Source: Chlamydiia bacterium
GTDB taxonomy: Bacteria > Chlamydiota > Chlamydiia > Chlamydiales > Simkaniaceae
Assembly (NCBI GenBank): GCA_020440405.1
Contig: JAGROF010000074.1
Coordinates: 1 to 8,799 of the forward strand
Length of the DNA stretch: 8,799 nucleotides
Direction: 5' to 3'
Below are positions 5,778 to 8,799 of the stretch, piece after piece. Numbering within the stretch: the first letter of the stretch is position 1; each line of letters begins with the position of its first letter. Below the pieces are notes generated by a model. The model saw only the letters and a program-made list of their open reading frames with translations. It had not been told where the DNA came from and searched no databases. The position numbers were made by a program, and so were the translations under genes.

Positions 5778-7057
5778 TGAAAAAAAAACTCTCTTTTCTA
5801 GCCTTTTTTGTTTGGTGGCTTGCTTCTCTATTTTATCTCTATGAATTCTTCTTGCAGGTCTTCCTATCCACCGTTTCAAAACAGATCATGCAAGACCTTC
5901 ATCTAGATGCATCGAGTTACTCTTTAGTCGCAGCGGCCTACTACCTTCCCTATTCACTGATGCAAGTCCCTGTAGGAATTCTTGTAGATAAGTTTGGAGC
6001 TCGAAAACTCCTGACTCTCTCGGCAACTTCTTGTGCGATTGGAGTGTTTGGGTTCTCGATCACTCACCACTTTGCAACAGCATTTGTCGGACGCCTATTT
6101 ATGGGCCTTGGGGCCTCGAGTGCCTATGTGAGTCTCCTTGTTTTAGCCTTGAACTGGTTCCCTAAAAAGCATTTTGCACTCATGGTAGGTATTGCAAATC
6201 TTCTCGGCGCAATGGGTCCTTTCCTTGCAGGTGGTCCTCTTGCTTATTTACTCACCCTATTCCATAACGACTGGCGCCTCATTATGGTGTCGATTGGAGT
6301 TTTTGGAATTGGACTAGCCACCATGATCGGTCTTTTTGTTAGAAATTCCCCTTCAAGATCTAAATACGACATTATTTTTCTCAACCCCTACCAAGAGCCT
6401 TTGATCACTCAACTCAAAAATCTGGTGAAAAATCCTCAAGCTTGGATGATTGTCTTATTCTCTGGGTTTGTTTATGTCTCCCTTCCCCTTCTAGGCGCCT
6501 ACTGGGGGACAGGATACTTGCAAGCGCGGGGCTTATCTCGCACAGTTGCAGCCTCACTTTCTTCGATGCTTTGGATTGGATATGCCGTGGGGGCTCCTCT
6601 ATTTGGAAAGATTTCAGATAGCATAAAACGGAGGAAGACCCCTCTAATGATGACCTCTCTCATTGGGATTATTGCTAGTGGATTGATTGTTTACTTCCCA
6701 ACACATGAAGTGTTTATTTATGGGTTTCTCTTTTTTTGCATTGGGCTTGCAAGCTCGGGGTGCAGCCCTGCTTTTGCGGCCATTTCTGAGAATGTCCCAG
6801 AAAACCTCCAAGCCACCTCCATTGGATTCAACAACTCAATGATTACTTTTTCTGCAGCTCTTATCCCTCCCATCGTCAGTTATTTAATTGAATGGGGTGT
6901 TCCTGAAGGGTCCCACAATTACACCGTTGAAAACTTTCAGCAGGGGCTCTTTTTGATGCCTATCTTTTATGCGATCGCTTTAATCTTCTCGCTCTTCTTT
7001 ATTAAGGAAACCTACTGTCGTTCTCAACATGAAATCGTCAAGGTACATTTAGGATGA
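5777..7057 (+). CDS. MFS transporter, 12 transmembrane helices
   Basis: An inner-membrane transporter of the major facilitator superfamily with 426 residues and about 12 hydrophobic segments in two halves. The family motif A is seen in the loop after helix 2 (GILVDKFGARK, 67-77), and its second-half counterpart is GKISDSIKRRK (277-287). A central cytoplasmic loop lies around 190-220. The wording of helices 1-3 (FYLYEFFLQV, AAYYLPYSLMQVPVGILVDKFG) recalls the MFS branch common in intracellular bacteria such as Legionella and Coxiella, which includes amino-acid and siderophore-related carriers. The substrate cannot be read from sequence. Its start overlaps the stop of the AstE-like gene (TGATG), indicating translational coupling and a shared function. 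Its last 9 bp overlap the convergent gloB gene. Confidence 0.92.
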   Translation: MKKKLSFLAFFVWWLASLFYLYEFFLQVFLSTVSKQIMQDLHLDASSYSLVAAAYYLPYSLMQVPVGILVDKFGARKLLTLSATSCAIGVFGFSITHHFATAFVGRLFMGLGASSAYVSLLVLALNWFPKKHFALMVGIANLLGAMGPFLAGGPLAYLLTLFHNDWRLIMVSIGVFGIGLATMIGLFVRNSPSRSKYDIIFLNPYQEPLITQLKNLVKNPQAWMIVLFSGFVYVSLPLLGAYWGTGYLQARGLSRTVAASLSSMLWIGYAVGAPLFGKISDSIKRRKTPLMMTSLIGIIASGLIVYFPTHEVFIYGFLFFCIGLASSGCSPAFAAISENVPENLQATSIGFNNSMITFSAALIPPIVSYLIEWGVPEGSHNYTVENFQQGLFLMPIFYAIALIFSLFFIKETYCRSQHEIVKVHLG

Positions 7058-7840
7058 AGACTCATCCTTAAGTTGACGGATGTGCGCAAAAGTCAACGCA
7101 GGATCGGTATCGGAAAGCCCCAAAGCTTTTTGGAACTCTTGTGATTTCACGCGGAGAAAAGGGTTTGTTACCTTTTCCTCAGCTAGAGTAGAAGGAACAG
7201 TAGATTTTCCTTCGGAGCGCCGCTTTTTGGCCTCCTCTAGACGCTTTTTGAGCGCCTCATTGTCAGGGTCAACCGAAAGAGCAAACTCCAAATTTTTTAC
7301 GGTATACTCATGTCCACAATAGACCAGCGTATCATCGGGAAGGGCAAGAACTTTCTCTAAAGAGTTCCACATCTCCTGTGGAGTCCCTTCAAAGAGACGT
7401 CCACACCCGCCTGTAAAGAGAAGATCTCCACTAAAGAGGAGGTGGAGTGCGCGAAAAAAATAGACCAGATGAGGTTTGGTGTGGCCTGGGGTCGAAAAGA
7501 CTTCGATTTGAAATGGACCGATAACAAGCTCTTCCCCTTCAGCAACGGATTGTTCCAATTTAGGAACACGGCTATCATCCGGACCAATCACGTGGCACTC
7601 TGTTTTTTTTGTGAGGGCTTCAATCCCTCCCGTATGATCGTCGTGATAGTGTGTCACAAGGATATTCACAAGATTGAGCTGCTCCTTCTCAAGCAGATCA
7701 AGGATCGGATCGGCTTCTCCAGGATCGACGACTAAGGCATTTTGATCCCATGTCAATACATAGGTATAATTGTCGCTTAAGATCTGGAGTTGATAGAGAA
7801 ATTGCCCATCGCCAATTTCTTTCTTTTCAATAAAGGTCAT
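7049..7840 (-). CDS. gloB: Hydroxyacylglutathione hydrolase (glyoxalase II)
   Basis: A cytoplasmic metallo-beta-lactamase-fold enzyme that hydrolyses S-D-lactoylglutathione to D-lactate and glutathione in methylglyoxal detoxification. The 263-residue protein has the full glyoxalase II set: THYHDDH (63-69) with metal ligands H64, H66, D68 and H69; TPGHT (117-121) with H120; SGDLLFTGGCGRLFEGTP (137-154) with bridging D139; and YCGHEYT (174-180) with H177. The C-terminal NPFLR is the usual glutathione-binding region. The third residue of the normally GDTLF motif is Leu. The start at 7840 is chosen because MTFIEKKEIG begins the domain and its ATG overlaps the upstream stop as ATGA; a longer frame to 7978 would run through the RDD gene. 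It is co-transcribed behind the GYF-RDD gene and converges on the MFS gene. Confidence 0.94.
   Translation of the reverse strand: MTFIEKKEIGDGQFLYQLQILSDNYTYVLTWDQNALVVDPGEADPILDLLEKEQLNLVNILVTHYHDDHTGGIEALTKKTECHVIGPDDSRVPKLEQSVAEGEELVIGPFQIEVFSTPGHTKPHLVYFFRALHLLFSGDLLFTGGCGRLFEGTPQEMWNSLEKVLALPDDTLVYCGHEYTVKNLEFALSVDPDNEALKKRLEEAKKRRSEGKSTVPSTLAEEKVTNPFLRVKSQEFQKALGLSDTDPALTFAHIRQLKDESSS
7051..7068. other. Stem-loop at the convergent MFS/gloB gene ends
   Basis: AGGATGA (7051-7057) and TCATCCT (7062-7068) form a perfect 7-bp stem with a 4-nt loop (AGAC). It sits on the MFS stop codon and the last codons of gloB. No T-run follows on either strand, so it is not a standard rho-independent terminator. 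It could still protect or separate the two overlapping 3' ends. Confidence 0.4.
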
Positions 7841-8595
7841 ACCGCTTGGTGATTCATGATTTGTAATTGTCCCCAGGACACGACCCAAGCATAACAGAGG
7901 AAGTACAAAATGACAATGAGGGTACGCGTCAGTCCCACTTTGTTGTGGAACACCCGCAGCTCCCCTCTCCGATCCCAAGAAGTCATTCCTGAGCTATTAA
8001 GCTTCACTGCAGCGACAATCATTGTAATGAGAGATATAATGGGAAGACCAGCTCCCATTCCTAACCACCACACAGAAAAGCTTCGGCTAAGGGCTGCTGA
8101 AAAGGAAAGTTTTTGATGATTCTCAGAGCGAACCGAAACCCGCAAGAGCCATTTCCCAGGAGTTGTGCCAACAGTTGAAAGCAAAAAGGCTTCGACAAAC
8201 ACCCAAAGAAAAATAGCAACCATTCCCGTATAAGAGCTAAAAATTCCCAGTCCAATGTGAAAGTAGCCAATGAAGAATGCTAAAACAATGATAAATAGAG
8301 AGTAGTCGAGCATCCGCGCCCAAAAGCGAATCCAGGGACGGGTGCGAATATAGTCTTTATCGGTCTCTCGACTATAGGAGACCTTTTTTTCGATCTCAAT
8401 CGTCGGCGCCTCATCTAAAGTGGTCATGTTAAAATGCTCGACCTCAGAAATCGGCAGCCATTCTTGTTGAGATTGGGTCCAAACCCGTGTCGAAGAATCA
8501 ACTTCTCCACTATCAAGCATACGCTGGAGTTCATTGTGAGAGACAGGACCCTCTTTTTCTTCCCCCACCATGTAGTACCAAACAGCTTTATCCAT
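7837..8595 (-). CDS. GYF_2 - RDD domain membrane protein
   Basis: A predicted inner-membrane protein of 252 residues with two domains. Residues 5-52 match the GYF_2 type (DUF4339), a small protein-binding module: WYYMVGEEKEGPVS, then EL, then TRVWTQSQQEWLPI. A charged linker follows. Residues 85-245 are an RDD domain: RFWARMLDY (90-98) holds the signature Arg and Asp, GTTPGKWLLRV (143-153) and TSWDRRGELRV (205-215) are the other conserved blocks, and about four or five hydrophobic segments are present (98-112, 120-140, 175-198, 224-240). RDD proteins have no single known role; some are proposed to be involved in ion transport. The ATG at 8595 has weak GAAAAG upstream; a GTG at 8604 in the same frame is an alternative. 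The stop overlaps the gloB start (ATGA), so translation is probably coupled. No convincing promoter could be picked upstream. Confidence 0.88.
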   Translation of the reverse strand: MDKAVWYYMVGEEKEGPVSHNELQRMLDSGEVDSSTRVWTQSQQEWLPISEVEHFNMTTLDEAPTIEIEKKVSYSRETDKDYIRTRPWIRFWARMLDYSLFIIVLAFFIGYFHIGLGIFSSYTGMVAIFLWVFVEAFLLSTVGTTPGKWLLRVSVRSENHQKLSFSAALSRSFSVWWLGMGAGLPIISLITMIVAAVKLNSSGMTSWDRRGELRVFHNKVGLTRTLIVILYFLCYAWVVSWGQLQIMNHQAV

Positions 8596-8642
8596 ACTTT
8601 TCACTAAAACGGAAGTGATGCTTTTTGTAAACCCTCAAGAAT

Positions 8643-8799
8643 CTATCCAGTATTAAAGATATTTTTTTATTCCACGCTTTTTGGCACCTTTTTCCTTTTC
8701 ATTTTGCCCCCTTGTCTCATGGACAATGTGGTCAAAATGAAAAGAAAAAATCTGCTCAAAAGTCGAAGAAATCAAAATAAATCCTTTAATACTGGATAG
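8643..8799. repeat. Second long imperfect palindrome (foldback/MITE-like), reaching the window edge
   Basis: The outer 16 bp are a perfect inverted pair (8643-8658 with 8784-8799). Inside, 8695-8706 pairs perfectly with 8733-8744. Continuing outward, 8689-8693 pairs with 8746-8750 after one mismatch. Around the centre, TTGTC (8712-8716) pairs with GACAA (8722-8726) about a 5-nt loop. The intervening parts of the arms are similar but with gaps. The right arm ends exactly at the last base of the window, so the element may be longer. The arms are T-rich/A-rich, and no coding potential or transposase is visible. The left end begins 38 bp upstream of the RDD gene's alternative GTG start. MITE is an inference from shape. 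Confidence 0.7.

Noticed and set aside
7841..7978. N-terminal extension of the gloB reading frame up to 7978
   Set aside because: It overlaps the RDD coding sequence in another frame, has no glyoxalase II similarity before MTFIEKKEIG, and the ATGA junction at 7837-7840 gives a natural start.
8682..8696. Possible sigma-54 promoter (TTGGCAC as -24 element)
   Set aside because: The -24 half matches, but the -12 position reads TCCT instead of TTGC, and the sequence is part of the palindrome arm. Without a downstream gene in the window it cannot be supported.

Overview
The window looks like a stretch of chromosome from a member of the Chlamydiota, most likely an environmental (Parachlamydia/Waddlia/Simkania-type) lineage rather than Chlamydia itself. 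The reason is gene content. From memory, truA, a HAD phosphatase and an AtoC/CtcC-type sigma-54 activator lie close together in Chlamydia trachomatis (CT463, CT464, CT468), and the same three occur here. The extra tRNA, the LRR-like orphan gene and the transport operon do not match Chlamydia. The phylum call is an inference; no rRNA or other phylogenetic marker is present.

Layout. Positions 1-771 hold a -10 box and truA (tRNA pseudouridine synthase). Positions 813-1688 hold an unrecognised gene with a leucine-rich-repeat-like C-terminal part. Its last codons run into a long, nearly complete DNA palindrome (about 1668-1850). The right edge of that palindrome supplies the -35 of a promoter for tRNA-Leu(CAA) at 1874-1957, and a HAD-family phosphatase follows 20 bp later (1978-2655). 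On the minus strand, 2643-3869 is a sigma-54-dependent NtrC/AtoC-type regulator. It converges on and overlaps the HAD gene, and is divergent from the next operon.

Positions 3939-7057 form a plus-strand operon of three genes: a lipoprotein with an M15 (VanY/VanX-like) peptidase fold, an AstE/AspA-like M14-family protein in which two of three zinc ligands appear replaced, and a 12-helix MFS transporter. Cell-wall peptide or amino-acid salvage is one reading of this set, but that is inference. On the minus strand, 7837-8595 encodes a GYF_2-RDD membrane protein, coupled by an ATGA overlap to glyoxalase II (gloB, 7049-7840). gloB in turn converges on and overlaps the MFS gene.

Beyond the promoter-sized region upstream of the RDD gene lies a second long palindrome (8643-8799), whose matched arm ends exactly at the window edge. 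The two palindromes are unrelated in sequence but share architecture: long imperfect arms and a 5-nt central loop. They are the most unusual structures here and are best read as miniature inverted-repeat (foldback) elements until tested. No CRISPR array, prophage gene, transposase or rRNA was seen.
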